DNA from: Tilletiaria anomala UBC 951
Lineage: Eukaryota > Basidiomycota > Exobasidiomycetes > Georgefischeriales > Tilletiariaceae
Assembly: GCF_000711695.1 (NCBI RefSeq)
Contig: NW_013546980.1
Location: 1-64,000 of the forward strand
Reading direction: 5' to 3'
DNA: 64,000 nucleotides
Notes under the pieces: model-generated
What the model was told of the DNA's origin: nothing
The model's database searches: none
The model's input: only the letters and a program-made list of their open reading frames with translations
In this document: piece after piece, positions 19,549 through 32,576 of the stretch
Layout of the letters: every line of letters begins with the position of its first letter
How positions within the stretch are numbered: position 1 is the first letter of the stretch
Made by a program: the position numbers and the translations under genes

Positions 19549-22430
19549 ACCACATTGAGCGACACATGGTAAGAAAGGACAGGCTCCAGCTGCATCTTGC
19601 TTCCAAAAATGTGCAGCTGCCACATGCAGATTCCGAGCCTGAAGGCACGCTGGAACTTGGGGCAGTGACAATTTTGCTTGTATTTGTATTTGTAAAGGTT
19701 TATCTTTTTCGCGACAGTGTATACATGGACATTGATTCTCACGCGCTTTCAACGAACACCATTCACTGCCATCACCTGTCTGCTCCTGGGCCGATTACTT
19801 TCCTTCGGCCCGGCCGACAGACCTGATCGCGGCGGACTTGCGCCTCCTGCTGACTGCTATGGCCGATTTGGCGCCGCGTGTGTGTGACTTTTCAACTCTT
19901 TGTGACGACGCAATCGCCATGAATATGCATGTTTCTATCTGCTCATTGTGCCTTCGCATTCGCAATGCATTCGCGCCCACCTGCTGTTCCAGCATAAGTT
20001 AAAAACTCACAACCTGCAAGCGCAAAAGCCGGGCTTGGCCCGGGGGTGTCCCGGCTGGCTAAGCGATGAACTCATCATCTCCCTGCGTCTATGACTCTGT
20101 GTGATTCAGAGTGGCTGACTATGGATATGTAAATGTAGCCAAGCCTCAAGACAGGTCAATGCACTGTCAACTGTTAATGCTACTGATCAACTTGAAGCAG
20201 ATGCTGATGCCTTCCAATCGTCGCACAGGTTCAGGTCACCGAATGCAACATAAGTGTTTTAATGGAACTGTGGATACAGTGTGTGAATCCGGACGCATGA
20301 AACTGCAAACGCTAGAACGTATGAAGCTGGTAGTTGCTGGAACCAAAAGACGGCCTGCGTTCGAAGGTTAGACCCCGATCTTGTGACATGCCATGTAACT
20401 CTTCTCACATTCTTTCAAACTCCAGAAGAGAATATGGACGTCCGTCGTGTGTTTCGATGGCTCGACACTCCACAGAGAAGGCCCGAAACTTTATGTAAAT
20501 GACAGGGAGTCCTCAGTGTTACAGACTCTGACACAGCTGTGAGCAGCAAAAGGATGATCTTCCGGGCACAAACACCTATGTAACGTGCGCAGAGACGAAA
20601 AGCTGGGCTTCCCTTTGCTTTTGATGGAGAAGCACTATGCATTATTACTGACGTATTTTTCTTTCAAGTATTTGCGAATTAGTGCCCACGTCGGCAGCGA
20701 CACCTGCACGAGCTGCGGCCTTGGAGGTTCCGACGATTGTAACGAAACTCAGCTAGGCAGGCAGGACATTCGACCATATTGATCGTCTCTCATCGCATGA
20801 GCGTTGGATTCACTGCAGAATTGGGAACCTTTCTTTGGGGGTGGGGGTGGGGGTAATATTGCCCTTGTACATATCGAGTGTAGCAAGTGAAATGGTGGGG
20901 GGGGGCAGGACGCATCATGCAGCACTGCGCGGCAGCAGGGTGCTGACGGGGACGATGCTAATCATAGTAACCCTCACCAATCGCCTTCCGCCCTTTGTCG
21001 GGCCCCTGTCGGACCTTCCGACGCTGACACGATACGTGGGGGTTTGAAAAATGTGTGTTCTATTTGTTTCGACCCGAAACTCTCTTTTCTCCCTCGAACC
21101 ACGCTGTGTGCTCATACGCTGTACGACTGAATCTATGTTGCAGACCTCGGAGCTCGGGACTTTGACAACGCAGGAGGGCACACTGTCGTAAGCACATCTG
21201 GAGCGCTCGGGCCGTGTCCTCCTTTCTGACATTTTGCATGTCCTCTATAGGATCGGTTTAATAATTTTGGTTGGCTTCTCCAACCCCGCCTGGAAGACAA
21301 GAGTTGTCAAATGTCAAATAGTCGAAATTTCACAAAAATTTATACTAAGAAGTCTTTGGGTCTCGGGTGTCCCTCGGACTTTAGATTGCTATGTATCAGA
21401 CGCAGCCACTTACCAGTCCATCACAAACGTCACATGCATCCGGCCACCTCTGGGCTAGCAACTTTTGGCTGAGGCACTACGACTCTATGTAGGACACTCG
21501 CAAGTCGCAGATGAAAATATCACAGTCACCATCTACTGTATCTGGTTTCTAGCGAGATGTGGCTGGTGCTGCCCTGACTCGTGAATCGTGAATACATACG
21601 CATCTCCGTCACCGGCTGCGGGCAGAAGCTGGCTGAGGCTTGCATGGACTGTGGATCCTCCACGCCCCGCTTTACCACAAACCACTATTGGCCTGTTGAC
21701 CTACTTGTACGAAATCAGTGAACACGATAATAATATAATAGCCTCCTTTGCTTTACTTCCTCCGTTGCATCCCATGTATATAATGGTATCAGCTATGATC
21801 TGGTGCACAGTGCACGAGACTCGACATCTCTGGATCACCCTTTTCTGCGCTGGAACGTGCTTACAACCCTTCTATTCCTCGCCCTAGAGTTTCGCGGCCT
21901 TGTCGTCCCGACTCTCGGCATTTCGATTCAACCCTCTGGCGTTAGGCGTTCCGCTAGGCGGCTGAGAGGACGTCTCTGGCACCTTTGCCACGCCTTTCTC
22001 TCCTGTTGCTCGTGCAAGGTGGAGTGAGGCCAGAGATCGTTCGAAGGGTCACCAGGAGGGGTTGATCCCGCGCTGCTTGGGGTTCGCTCTACAGTTCCAC
22101 TGCGTGTGGCCCAGTGTGCGCAGTATATCGATACGGGTATCGACGGCTCTCGTCCTTCCATGTTTCGGGACGGAAGGGAATCTGTGAAAACCCGCAAGAA
22201 TTCGGGGAATATCGGCTGCTAGTCGGAAAGCGAGAGCCTGGAACTGGAATAGTGTAAGCCCGCAGGGCAGGAAAAGACTGCTGTGTGCCATCTGTCGGCC
22301 CAACCGTGTGGCATCCATTCAGGGTGCAGCGCAGCACAGTGCAGCGATTGCCATCCGCACCACCATATCCATCCTATCCATGCGAGCTAGCCCACCCATC
22401 CCAGATAACCCAGCCAGCCAGCCAGCAAGC
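19549..22430. other. Gene-poor stretch
   Basis: About 2.9 kb without a gene I can support. It is richer in A+T than its flanks. Short frames (for example 86 codons at 20111 and 74 at 21234) have biased, non-conserved translations. It holds a G-run cluster at 20837-20905. The last 300 bases are pyrimidine/CCAG-rich and probably form the leader of the next gene. Confidence 0.5.
20837..20905 (+). repeat. G-run cluster, possible G-quadruplex
   Basis: Three GGGGG runs separated by single T (20837-20853) with a further nine-G run at 20897-20905. The arrangement could fold as a G-quadruplex on the plus strand; not tested. Confidence 0.5.
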
Positions 22431-25400
22431 ATGTCCACCGCCGTGCTTAACTACCCGCCCCGAGCACGCAGCACAGGCGCAAGCAGCAGCAGCACCACCA
22501 CCAGCTTGCCCCGCTACCCTTGCCCGTCCAAGGTGCAGCACACATCCCCCACCGCTGCTGCCGGCTACGATCATCGCTCGAGGCCAAGGCGCGCTTCATC
22601 GGACGCTCGAGCCGCTCGTCCAACCCTCGACACCCCGGCGCATCGTCGCGATAGCACCACCCGCTCGCGCTCCGAGTCCATCTCCAGCGGCGGCAGCGAG
22701 TACCACGATACATCCGAAGTCTCGACCGCTTCGACAACTCCATCGCTTCCCTTTACGCCACAGTTCCCGCCGCTGCCACCACCGCTGCCCACCCCTGGCC
22801 GCAGCAGCATCAATTACTCGCGTCCGCGTGCAGGCTCCGTCGGCCGCGAACCTTATCCAACCTATTCTTCCCTTACCGCCGACGACCGGCCGATTGTGCG
22901 GCGCAAGCACTACTCTTTGTCGGCCTCTTCCTCGAGAGACTCCTTGAAGAGGCTTGCTTCACCACCTGCATCCGCCGCATCCTCAACCCCTTTTCCGCAT
23001 TCTCGACGCGAAGCAGAGGACGGGTTCAGCAAGCTGGAAGGCTTCGACGCCAGCCAGCAAGCGGCGATCGCGTACTCCCTGTCGTTCCCTGCGCAGGAAG
23101 AATATTCTCAGCTTTCTAGCCGCCTCCCACTCTCGTCGCCACCGAGGGACGAAAGCGAAGCCACCATGATGAACATCACAGGAACCGACTACGTCGTGCT
23201 CACGCATCCACCCCCGAGGGGGGCCGATGGCACGGATGGCCCAGCTGGGTACTATGGCGGTGGAGAGGAGATCTTAAACGATGACGACGACGTGGACTAT
23301 TTGTTGAATGGGCCGCCCAAGCAGCGTAGGAAAAGAGGCGGATCAGGCGGGCGGCCACAGGCACGAGACGACATGGAGAGGACCGATACATCAGACGTGA
23401 GTCGCTGCATCTGCTGGATGGTGTGTACATGCGGGACGCTGGCTTATCTCCTTTCTCTTGCATGTGCAGCTGGCCGCATTCCTGCGCAACTCTGAGCCAC
23501 AGGTGAAACCTGACTCTGCCACTTCCTTGCAGCGCAGCGGGAGCCTTCATGATGGCCTTGAGTTCCTCAAGGACGAACCCAAGCGCAAAGGCTTCTTCTC
23601 CAAAGCCAGAGACGCGATGACGGGCAGCTTGTCCAAGAAAACAAGTTATGCTTCGCTCAAGGAACGTGCAGACAAGGACATGTCTGTAACCCCTGTCGTG
23701 CCTCAGCCGCTCAAGTCGCGGGACGACAAGGAGATCGAGTTCGATGCACAGCTGAGGAACGAGGAACTCACAAAGGTCATCCTGCCGAATGGCAGCTCTT
23801 ACTATTCGAATGGACAGCAAAGCGTTCACAGCACGCCGCGATCCACGACGGGCCATCGCATCTCCATGCGCTCTCCCAGCTCGGTAAACAAAAACAGCAC
23901 AGCGTCTGCTGTCCTGCCCTCGAGTGCTTCCATCAGCTCTCAGACCGGGGGCACGTGCAATGGCCGAAGTGTCCACTCTGTGCAGCTCGAGGCGGTATCG
24001 AATACCCGTCGTTCCACGCAGTGCCAAAGCGGCAACGCTGTCTTCAACGATCCCTCTAACCGCGGACAGGATGTTGCCATGCCGCAGAATGGCGGTTACG
24101 ACTGCTCTTCTGTCCTGCCTCTCAGCGGCAGCGTTACCAGCATGGGCTCCGTATCCATCAGCGACCCCCGCAAGCAGGCGGGCGGATCGATGAGTTCCTG
24201 TTGCTCCTCGGTCTCCAGTGGCGTCGCGCAGCACCTGACGGCGCGCGCCCCCGAGCCGCTGAGCACGCCAAGCTCACCAGCGCAGCACTACTCCCATATA
24301 GTCAACTCGGCTCGGGGCGGCAGCGCGCCGACGGTCGCCACGACACCCCTTACCTCTCGCTCGTCGGCCGGGCAAGAGAAGACGACTAACGAGCTCATCC
24401 GCGAGATGGAGAATCATCAGCTGCCCGTGAGGTCGCCGCGCGTCTCCACACGCGCGCCGCTCCCCGCATCCACGGAGCAGATGCCCGTGTCAAAACTGCT
24501 CTCGCTCCCTGCCGGACAGCCGTCTGCACTGTCGCAGAGAACGAGCGTCACATCCGCCTCCTCGATGAAGACGACCGCCGCAGCGCAGAGAGATGCGCTG
24601 CAGCATTCGCTTCCTTCGTCCTCGGCGGCGACAGGGCCAGCTGCATCGCCACGCAATGGCTCGCCAGCGCAGCCGGCAAGTTTGCCTGCCGATGCGGCCA
24701 CAGCGTCGCTGCAACGTCCACCGCGAGAGCCATCGCCTTACGGCAGCAGCGGGGGCGGCAAGGCGGCACCAGAGCAGTTCAGTGACCCTTCTCCTGGCAC
24801 GATGATCCTGTCAATCTCATCGGCCGTGACGAACAGCCCCAAAGCAGCTCCCTCCGCACTTCCGCTGAAAGCCATTAACATCCCTGTCGCAACCGCTGCA
24901 GCCGCAATTGAGCTCTCTGGTCCGCCATCCAGTACCTCTTCCAACATCGTCGACGCAGAGAGATCGCTCACTCCTCTGAGCACCACGAGCCGGCACTCGC
25001 CTAAGCCTCCTGAGCCAGCACACTTTGTCCGCCCAGACTCACCTAAGGAAGACCTGCTGGCCGCGATCGCGCACGCACCAAAGAACTACTCACACCTTTC
25101 TATGTACTCGACGCGCACCGAGCTCTGGCGCGCGCTAGAGGCAACGCGCGCAGCGGCAATCCTGGCGGAGAACCGGCACAATTCCCGCATGGTCCGCCAG
25201 CAGCGGCTGACACGCAAGACGATCGCGCTGCTCGAAGCCTCCTTGTCCGCCCCGCACACCGTCGGCCGCCGGCCATCGCACGGGAGCATCCGCAGCAACC
25301 GCACCGGTGGGCCTGCCACCGCTGCGGACGATGCGCGCGTGCGCAAGCACGTCGCGGAGCTCAAGCAATCGCTCAAGGGCAAAGGCACCACGGAGCACCA

Positions 25401-26166
25401 GAAGGACCCCGAGTACACTCCGAAGCGCGAGGTGAAAGACGAAGACTCGGAGCTGGTCAGCGACGATTTCACTGCTGTCAGCTCGGATAATGCTGCCGGC
25501 CCTTCTGAGCAGCAACAGGAACAGCCCGTCAATAGCAGCATGACAGAAAACGTCGCCCCCGTTGCTGACGCTAATGATGCTGGGAAAAGAGGCGATGGAG
25601 CAGGCCAGGAAGGCGGATATGGTGGCACTCGTGAAAACAAGGGTTCCTTTAGCCACGCGCAGAGGGTTGTTCCGGGCATCGTCAATGGGGCCCAAGCTAC
25701 CACGTCCTCTGCAGCTGCAGCGGCGATCGCAACCCGGACAGCGCGCAGCTCGAGCCTATCTTCCTCGCGCCGACTTGAATCTCTAGCTCCTCTGCCGACA
25801 TCCCATCAGAGCGGCTCTGCTTCCATCATTCCTCGATGCGGTTCGGCTTCAGGTCGCAACGCTTCCAGGGACGGTTCAGTCGATGATGCTTCGCGTGTCG
25901 CAGCGCCTCTCGTTGCGGTCGCACTGGCAGAACAGCCTCCGGTACCTGCAGGACTTGCTGGTGCAATCGTAGGTCCTGCGCCAGCTGCCGTGCCAACTGC
26001 AACCGCGGCTGTGCCGCCTCCGCTGGCTCCTTTCGTATCCACTCATGCTTCCAAGGCAAGCATCGCTTCGATCTCGGAGAATCCTTACACGTCCAAGGCC
26101 AGCTTGCAGATCAGCGAGCAAGATGCAGCGATCTTTGCGCGCTTCGCTGCGTCTGCCGCCCTTTGA
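22431..26166 (+). CDS. Ser/Pro-rich hypothetical protein, 1220 aa
   Basis: Two long exons, 22431-23396 and 23470-26166, meet in phase 0 across a 73-nt intron (donor GTGAGT, acceptor TGCAG), giving 1220 aa. I do not recognise it. Most is Ser/Thr/Pro/Ala-rich and probably disordered. Less biased parts are near 205-290 (SKLEGFDASQQAAIAYSLSF, then ITGTDYVVLTHPPP), near 345-400 (KRKGFFSKARDAMTGSLSKK, likely phosphorylated) and near 860-910, which looks helical (YSTRTELWRALEATRAAAIL, then QQRLTRKTIALLEASL). The chosen ATG at 22431 starts MSTAVLNYP; an in-frame ATG-like codon exists earlier at 22308. Such proteins in smuts are often cortical or signalling scaffolds, but I infer no function. Gene-poor DNA lies on both sides. 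Confidence 0.7.
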
Positions 26167-28894
26167 TACGATCTGGGTTGGTTCGTTCCTGCCCACGTTT
26201 CCATGCACGTCTTCGAACTCCGTGGCGCACCAATTCCGGCCTTTTCACATTTTATTAACTTTTATTCATGATCTTTTGCAAGGTCCTGGTACTTGGAATG
26301 GTCGACACGACAAGGGATACCTGTACTGCAATACCCAAGCGCATTTGTTGTTTTTCTGATCGGACACCTGACAATTGACTTTGCTACATTCGCTGCATTA
26401 ACAAGTGCTCTATCAGAATTGATGGGCGTTATCCCTGCCAAAAATGCTTCAGAAATTGAGGTGAAACACAGTGCTTCAGACTGTGGTTAGGGTGAAGATA
26501 CGCGCGTGGAGATGCCATTTCTCGGCCATCCTACAAATAAAGGTCTTTGCCCCTGTCTTCTGAGCTTCGCGTCATCGCTGCTTCGGGCGAACGCTTTCCA
26601 ATGGCCTCCCAGTCGCAGCTGCACACTTTGTTTTACGCATGTTATGATATGATACATACACAAGTGAATTGTCAAACGCACCTATAGGGTGCAAGGTGTA
26701 AGTTTGCTTCAGAAGCTGCACGCGGCCGCGAAGCAGACCCTATTAAAAAGCCATCGCACGTAGCCAGCACGAAGAGGCGCATTTGGAGACGTGCGATAAA
26801 AGGCTGCTCGAGAATTGCTTTGGGGCAGAGCCGCGAAGGACGTGTTACATGAACGCTCGGAGTTCGGTTGCTCTCAAGCTTCTCGTGTCAGGCGTCTGGT
26901 TTGTACTTGCTCCTGCTTAGCCAGTACCGTGCAGTTTCCGTCGCAAGCTTGCACCTTGCGCGTTTGGGACGGTATAATGAGGGCTCATGAGCCGTTGGCT
27001 GTTGGCATTTTGGTAGGGAATCTGTGCAGTTCCATAGCATCTTTGCCTGGTTACTCCGGAGCGTCAGGATGCGTACGGCACAGGCCAAGACCATGGACTT
27101 TGCTCGTATCTGGCATTGGCTTGAGCAAGGGCATCCGGTCCCCATCTGTACACGCGGCGGCAGGCTGTGGCCAGCTCACGTTTTTGCTCCAAGCACTCAA
27201 GCAGCGCCTCCTCCTCTGGCCTCAGTGCTGCCCACCAAATCTACTGTAACAGCCCTGGCCCGTCCGAATGAATGGCAATTATCTGCGACTCCGCGTCGCA
27301 TTTCCTTTCTAAAGGATGATGTACTGAGAGTATCCACGCGCAGCGAAATTATGCGAGTCGCTTACTGGAGACTCCAAATCACCGCAAGCCGATATACATT
27401 GGCACTTAAGGATGGCATGGATGGTAAGTACTCGTACATATGTTCACTTGGACGGGAGTGTTTACATACCTACACGCGGTATGTGATGCGCAACTGTGCA
27501 TCGTTGTTCAAGCCAACGCGTATTTTATGCAAGTATGTATGTACGAACCGATATATCAGTATGTATGTATGTCCAACCACTCTGATTCTACCATCGATAT
27601 CCATGACCCGATTATCCATATTCCAACTTCCACGGCATCAGTCTGCTTAGTGGAGCGCCGTGGATCTGAATGCGGACTGCGCTAGTTTTTAGGCTGATTA
27701 GTGGGAAATGGCGTGAAATATTTAAACGAGGAGAATTCCCAACTGAACTTAGCGCTGGCTCATTCTTGAAGGCTGTGGCGGGCAACAGGCCACAAGCCAA
27801 CAGCTCATAGCTCAAAGATCAGTGGCTCTTGGCGAGGGGTTTTCCTTCCTGCCTGCATTCCGCGCTTTTCTGATATTTCCCGCTTCCATTCTTTCCGTGC
27901 GGAGTGTGGAAATATGTACGTACATACCGAGTAGTTCCAAGAGAAATTGCGATATAGACTCCTTTTTGGCCCCTCTCTTCCTCAGTGAATCTGTGTGATC
28001 CACCCTCGCTGGACTTCCTCAGGAGGGTTCGGCTGCTTGGCTAAACCTGGCAGTTGGCTGAACACGGTGAAATGCTAGAGCTTCTCAGCCTCGCATAAAA
28101 CGGCCGGCCGGGCAACAGGCACTGGGCAAAAATCCGCTAGTGTCTCTGCTTCAGAGTCGGTCGCCATCATCACGCAACTGGAATCCATCGCAAATCCCCG
28201 AAGTCGAAGTCGACATGCCGCGTGACCCATCCATGGACCATGCTCCCCCTATGAGTGCCGCTCGGAACAAAGTCGATGCCACCTTTTGTGGCGCCGTATC
28301 ACTGCCGATCAGCACCAGAGAAAACTAGTAGCTGCCGAACCATATGATGATATGATGTAGAGCTCCCGATTTCCGAGGACCGAAGTTACAAGATAAAATA
28401 AAAAAAGAAATAAAAAATGTCACGATTCCATTTTCTGACGCCGCAACGGCCCAGCTGCCCGTACAAGAAAACAACCTTCAAATACAGAGTCGCAGAAGGC
28501 AGACCGCCGAAAAAACAAACATGTCGAAGCTAGAAAGGACTTGGCTCTAACTATCTTATTCATATTCATCAGCGCCTTGCGCACGGTAGCGCTGCGAAAA
28601 TGGATGTCAGCAAGCCATCATCAGTGCTGTGGTCCTCTGACTGTAGTGTGTGATCTTGGGAGTGGGATGGGGCATACGAGTTGAGTCGAAATGAAATGGT
28701 ACCTTGTCCACCAGATCCTCCCTCCCACCAGGCTACATCGTCCTCGGCAGGTTCGTTGCAAATCGCTGCATTACCTCGACGGAGGTTTGATGTTCAAGCA
28801 GGTCAAACGGGTGCTCAGCGCCTTTTCAACAAGTAGGCCTTATCTAGCAACTTGATACCTGCTTAGGAGGCGAGGTCCGCGTATTTTAGCCACT
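26167..28894. other. Gene-poor stretch
   Basis: About 2.7 kb without a supportable gene. It includes AT-rich patches (28385-28420 is almost pure A/T), short TATG and TACG repeats near 27533-27572 and 27915-27925, and an AATAAA at 26526. Frames such as 208 codons at 27024 show no coding character. Confidence 0.5.
27533..27572. repeat. Imperfect TATG tandem repeats
   Basis: Two clusters of TATG units (27533-27543 and 27559-27572) separated by 15 bases. Low complexity, no function inferred. Confidence 0.6.
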
Positions 28895-31560
28895 ATGGTG
28901 CGCCTCTTTTCGACCCGTTCGCGCCATGGGACGTTTCAAGGTGATCCATTCGCGCACTTCTTGCAGCCCCCGGCCAATGAGTCGCCTGAACAACAGGCTG
29001 CTCGAATAGCGGCAGAAGCTCACGCCAAGAGCTTGTCTGATGCAATTGACCAGGCGCTTCAACGAGAGGCGGCTGCGAAAAGACCACCCAAAAATATGGC
29101 CGACCTTCAGATCATCTTGCTCGGACAGTCGAATGCAGGCAAAACTACTGTACTCAAGCAGGTGCGCGAGCGGAGAACACGGCTAGATTATTCTCGCCGT
29201 CGACGCTGATCCGTACGCACCTGCTCTTTTACCTGATTCTTTTCCGGCCAGATGCGTCTCATGTACGACCCGCGAGCGCATGAACGCGAGCGAAATTGCT
29301 GGAAGGTGATCATTTATCTCAACATCATCATCGCGGTCCGCTCCCTGCTTGACACCCTCGAAACGTTTGTCCAGTACCACACCTCTGCTGCCACGTCGCG
29401 GTCGCCTAATCTAGGTGGTGGGAACCGATCTTTGCCAGCAATTCTGGCACAGCGCAAAGGCCCACAAGCTCTCCTGCTTTTGCGGATGCGCTTTGCACCG
29501 TTGTTAACGCTCGAGCTCCCACTGCGTCGGCGCCTGGGTGCCCTGGAAGACCCAGAGCCGCTCCAATGTAGCAAGGCCACGCGGTCGCCGGCTGCATTTC
29601 CAGGAGACGGGCTCAACTGGCAACCTAGCCCCGACGCATCACCGTCTTCCACACCGGACTCGGGGCGTAACCCGCAACAGCAGTATCGCTTTGTGAGCCA
29701 CCTTGGGCTCAGATCCTCTCCAAGAAAGCCCCCCAAATCCGCCCAACATCCGCCTCATGTAGGACGCAAATCATTCTTTGTTTCCGCTGCGACGGCGCAA
29801 GAGCAGGGTAGCGACGTCAACGGGAGCAGCGAGGGTGCGTCGGCCGTCGGAATGGGAGCGCATGCCATGTCGCAGTCCAACGCGCAGACTCAACGCCCAT
29901 TTTATGCGCATAGCGCTCCAGGCAGCGACACCAGCATCACCAGCGGCTCTCAGCAGCCACGCGTGCCCGCATGGAGAGCGAGTCCACGTGGCAACGCGCA
30001 GAGTGCGTTGACCAATGCTGCATTGGAGGCTGAGGCTAGCTTCGATACATACAGTTCTCACGGAGAGTTCAAGTATGTGCACAATGATGTGGATGCAGAT
30101 TCTGACTCCGGTGTTTCCCTGCCCACATCGATGCACAAGCACCGCGGCGTTGGCGGCGGGGATGCACGCGCGCGTACAAGAGCATCAGCAGGCGTTGGTG
30201 CGGCTGTGGAGCCTTTGCCGCCGAAGGGAAGGCCCGGCCAGATCGGTGATGAACTTGTGCTTCGTGCAGGCTGGCAGGCGCGCATTAGCGGCCGGCAGCC
30301 GGTCAAGGCTGCACCGCGTTTCACGACGCTGGTACGGAACGCACTCAAGGTGCCACAGAAGGCGGCGTCGATCCGCAGCACAGCGCCGACGGTGGCGGCA
30401 ATAGCAGTAGATGTTGGTGTGGAGAGCTTGGAGGGCGACGAATGGGGTGCGCTGGCAAAGAATGACGAAGGGGAGGCGGCGTCGATGCTCCGGATGTTGT
30501 GCACGGACATTCTCAACCTCTGGCACGGAACTGATGGCGAAAGCGAGACGGCAGACTTGCTGGCGAGCGTCCACAGCCTTGGGCTTTTGGATCACCTCGG
30601 CCCTACGACCTAGTGAGTTCCCTGCGTGCATCGTGCGACTTGACTTGCATGGCGGCGACGCAGGACAGCAATGCTAACGGCTCGCTCTGGCGCTTAGCTT
30701 CCTCGACCACCTGACGCGCGTCGTCCAGCCGGAGTACGTACCCACGGACCAGGACATCCTGCGCGCCCGAGCCCGCACAGTTGGCGTGACGGAAGAGACG
30801 GTGACGATTAGCCACCTTCGATGCCACATCTTCGACGTCGGCGGCCATCGCAGTCAGCGCGCAGCATGGGCGCAGTTCTTCGACGACTCGCAGGCGATCA
30901 TCTTTGTCGCTCCCCTCGGTTCTTTCGACCAGGTCAGTCCTGCGCTACTAGCCTCCCGCCTCTTGGGGAATAGCCACTGTATGCACATTGATGTTGACGA
31001 GATACTTGTCCTTTTCTGCGGCTTCCCTTGCCTTGTACAGTGCCTCGTCGAAGACCCATCAGTGAACTGCCTGAGAGATACGCTGCAGTTGTTCCAGGAT
31101 GTCTGCCGGAATCGTCTGCTGGTACGCTCGGCGCTGATCGTATTCATGAACAAGATGGACGTGCTGGAGGAGAAGCTGCAGGCTGGCGTGTCCTTCTCGC
31201 GCTTTCATCCGAAGTACGAGGGTCACCCGCTCGACAGCAAAGAAGTCTGCCATTGGTTCCACCGCCGGCTGGTCAAGACGCACGATGAGTGCTCGCCGCC
31301 AGGTGCAGCGAAGAGAGAGCTTTACATCCACAGATCCATCGCTACGGTCAGTCAATCGCTCCTGCTCCCAGCCCTAGCAGCCCCAGCGCCGATGGGCAGA
31401 AAGTGTGAAGGGCAATCTAGTGGCGGACTGTGTCTGACATTACACCTCTGCCCTATTTGTGTCCACTTTCTCGCAGGACACGCAACGCATTCGGACTATT
31501 ATGGAAAGCCTGTGGAACGTTTTGCTCACCGACTCGCTCTCCTGGGGCGGTTTGCTGTGA
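28895..31560 (+). CDS. Divergent G-alpha-like protein with large insertion
   Basis: Heterotrimeric G-protein alpha-type GTPase, 750 aa from exons 28895-29161, 29252-30612, 30698-30932, 31041-31346 and 31477-31560, all in phase. Typical G-alpha proteins have about 350 aa. Motifs in order: P-loop GQSNAGKTT (77-85, where the usual form is GAGESGKST); KVIIYLNIIIAVRSLLDTLE starting the helical domain; a long Ser/Pro/Ala-rich insertion (about 300 residues) in exon 2; switch I RARARTVGV with an Arg finger (567) and Mg-binding Thr (570); switch II DVGGHRSQRAAW with His593 where Gln is normal; NKMD (658-661); SIAT in place of TCAT; and a G-alpha-like C-terminal helix. It lacks Gly2, so N-myristoylation is not expected. 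It resembles the divergent basidiomycete type represented by Ustilago Gpa4. Whether it hydrolyses GTP or couples to a receptor is unknown. Confidence 0.88.
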
Positions 31561-31767
31561 ATTGCAGCCACACGCTGACTACAAATGCCAACAAGGATAC
31601 TTTGACACGAATTGTAATCCACCTGCTATACTTTGCTCACCTTGAAGATCGACCCAAATTGCGTTAAGCTATAACTGACCAAACCTGCGGAACCTACTTG
31701 TACTATTTTATTCATTAACACTCGTGGCGTTTAATTGCACCAAGCTATTGGGCCACTCTGGAGCACA

Positions 31768-32576
31768 TTATCCTTTTGTGGCCATGCAAAATATGAACGG
31801 ATACCTCTCCTTGTTGGCGCGGCCATCCTCCTGCGCGGTCATTTTCTCTAGCGCAAAACTCTCAAACACCCTGACGTCCTTGAGCCCGGACCGCTGCGCT
31901 TCGTCGCCCAGCAGCTGCAGCATTTCGGCGCGCAGCAGCCCGTGCCTCTCGACACCGCCGTGCTTGTCCTTCGGGTGGAAGCGCCGAGCGTGCGGGCCGT
32001 CATCCTCAAAGTCGGAAATGATCAGCATCCCCCCCGGTGCGAGGGCGCGCGCCATGACGGCGATGGTGTCCTTCATGCGTGGGATGTGGTGGAAGACGAG
32101 GTGAGAGATGACGAGCTGGAATCTCTTTCCCTGCAGCACGGGGTCATCGGCGTCCTCAAGGAGGACCTTGATCGCTGTAACTTTGCCGCTCTGTGCGAGT
32201 CCGTCGCGCAGCGCTTTGGCGGTGAGCATGTCGATCATGCCTTGCGACGTATCGACGCCCACCAGCTCGTTTACGTGTGGTGCGATTTGTAGCGAGAGCA
32301 GGCCCGTACCGCAGCCAATTTCAAGGACAGACCAGCTGGACGCTTCGCTTGGATCCGAAAGTGGGGGCACGTGCTTGAGCAGAGCTTGGTACGCTGCTTG
32401 TGAGGACTCGATCGTCTCGGGCTGGCGTCGAGGCGTCAGCAACAGGAGAAACAAGCAAATGAGGGGACTGTCTAGATAGAGGGGCTCACCTTGCTGTCCC
32501 AGGCAGCCGCCTGCTTGTCGAATCGCGCATTTCCGGCGGACCAGTTCGCCGTACCCGTCGGCGCTGCGGCCGCCAT
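31768..32576 (-). CDS. SAM-dependent methyltransferase, class I
   Basis: Small-molecule type methyltransferase (Methyltransf_11 / UbiE-like), 246 aa. Exon 1 (32576-32490) encodes MAAAAPTGTANWSAGNARF and ends WDSK; after a 68-nt intron exon 2 (32421-31768) starts PETIESSQ. The SAM-binding motif I is VLEIGCGTGLLSLQIAPHV, the acidic residue after strand 2 is in VGVDTSQGMIDML, motif II/III is FQLVISHLVFHHIPRM, followed by LAPGGMLIISDF. The C-terminus, with FHPKDKHGGVERHGL, resembles fungal UbiE-like proteins of unknown substrate. A longer frame starting at 32661 reads through the intron and is not preferred, because the N-terminal FDKQAAAWD pattern is typical of the family. Its 3' end faces the G-alpha gene 207 bases away. 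Confidence 0.88.

Noticed and set aside
26167-28894. A gene in the 2.7-kb gap (208-codon frame at 27024)
   Set aside because: Overlapping frames on both strands, AT-rich repeats and no plausible splice pattern.
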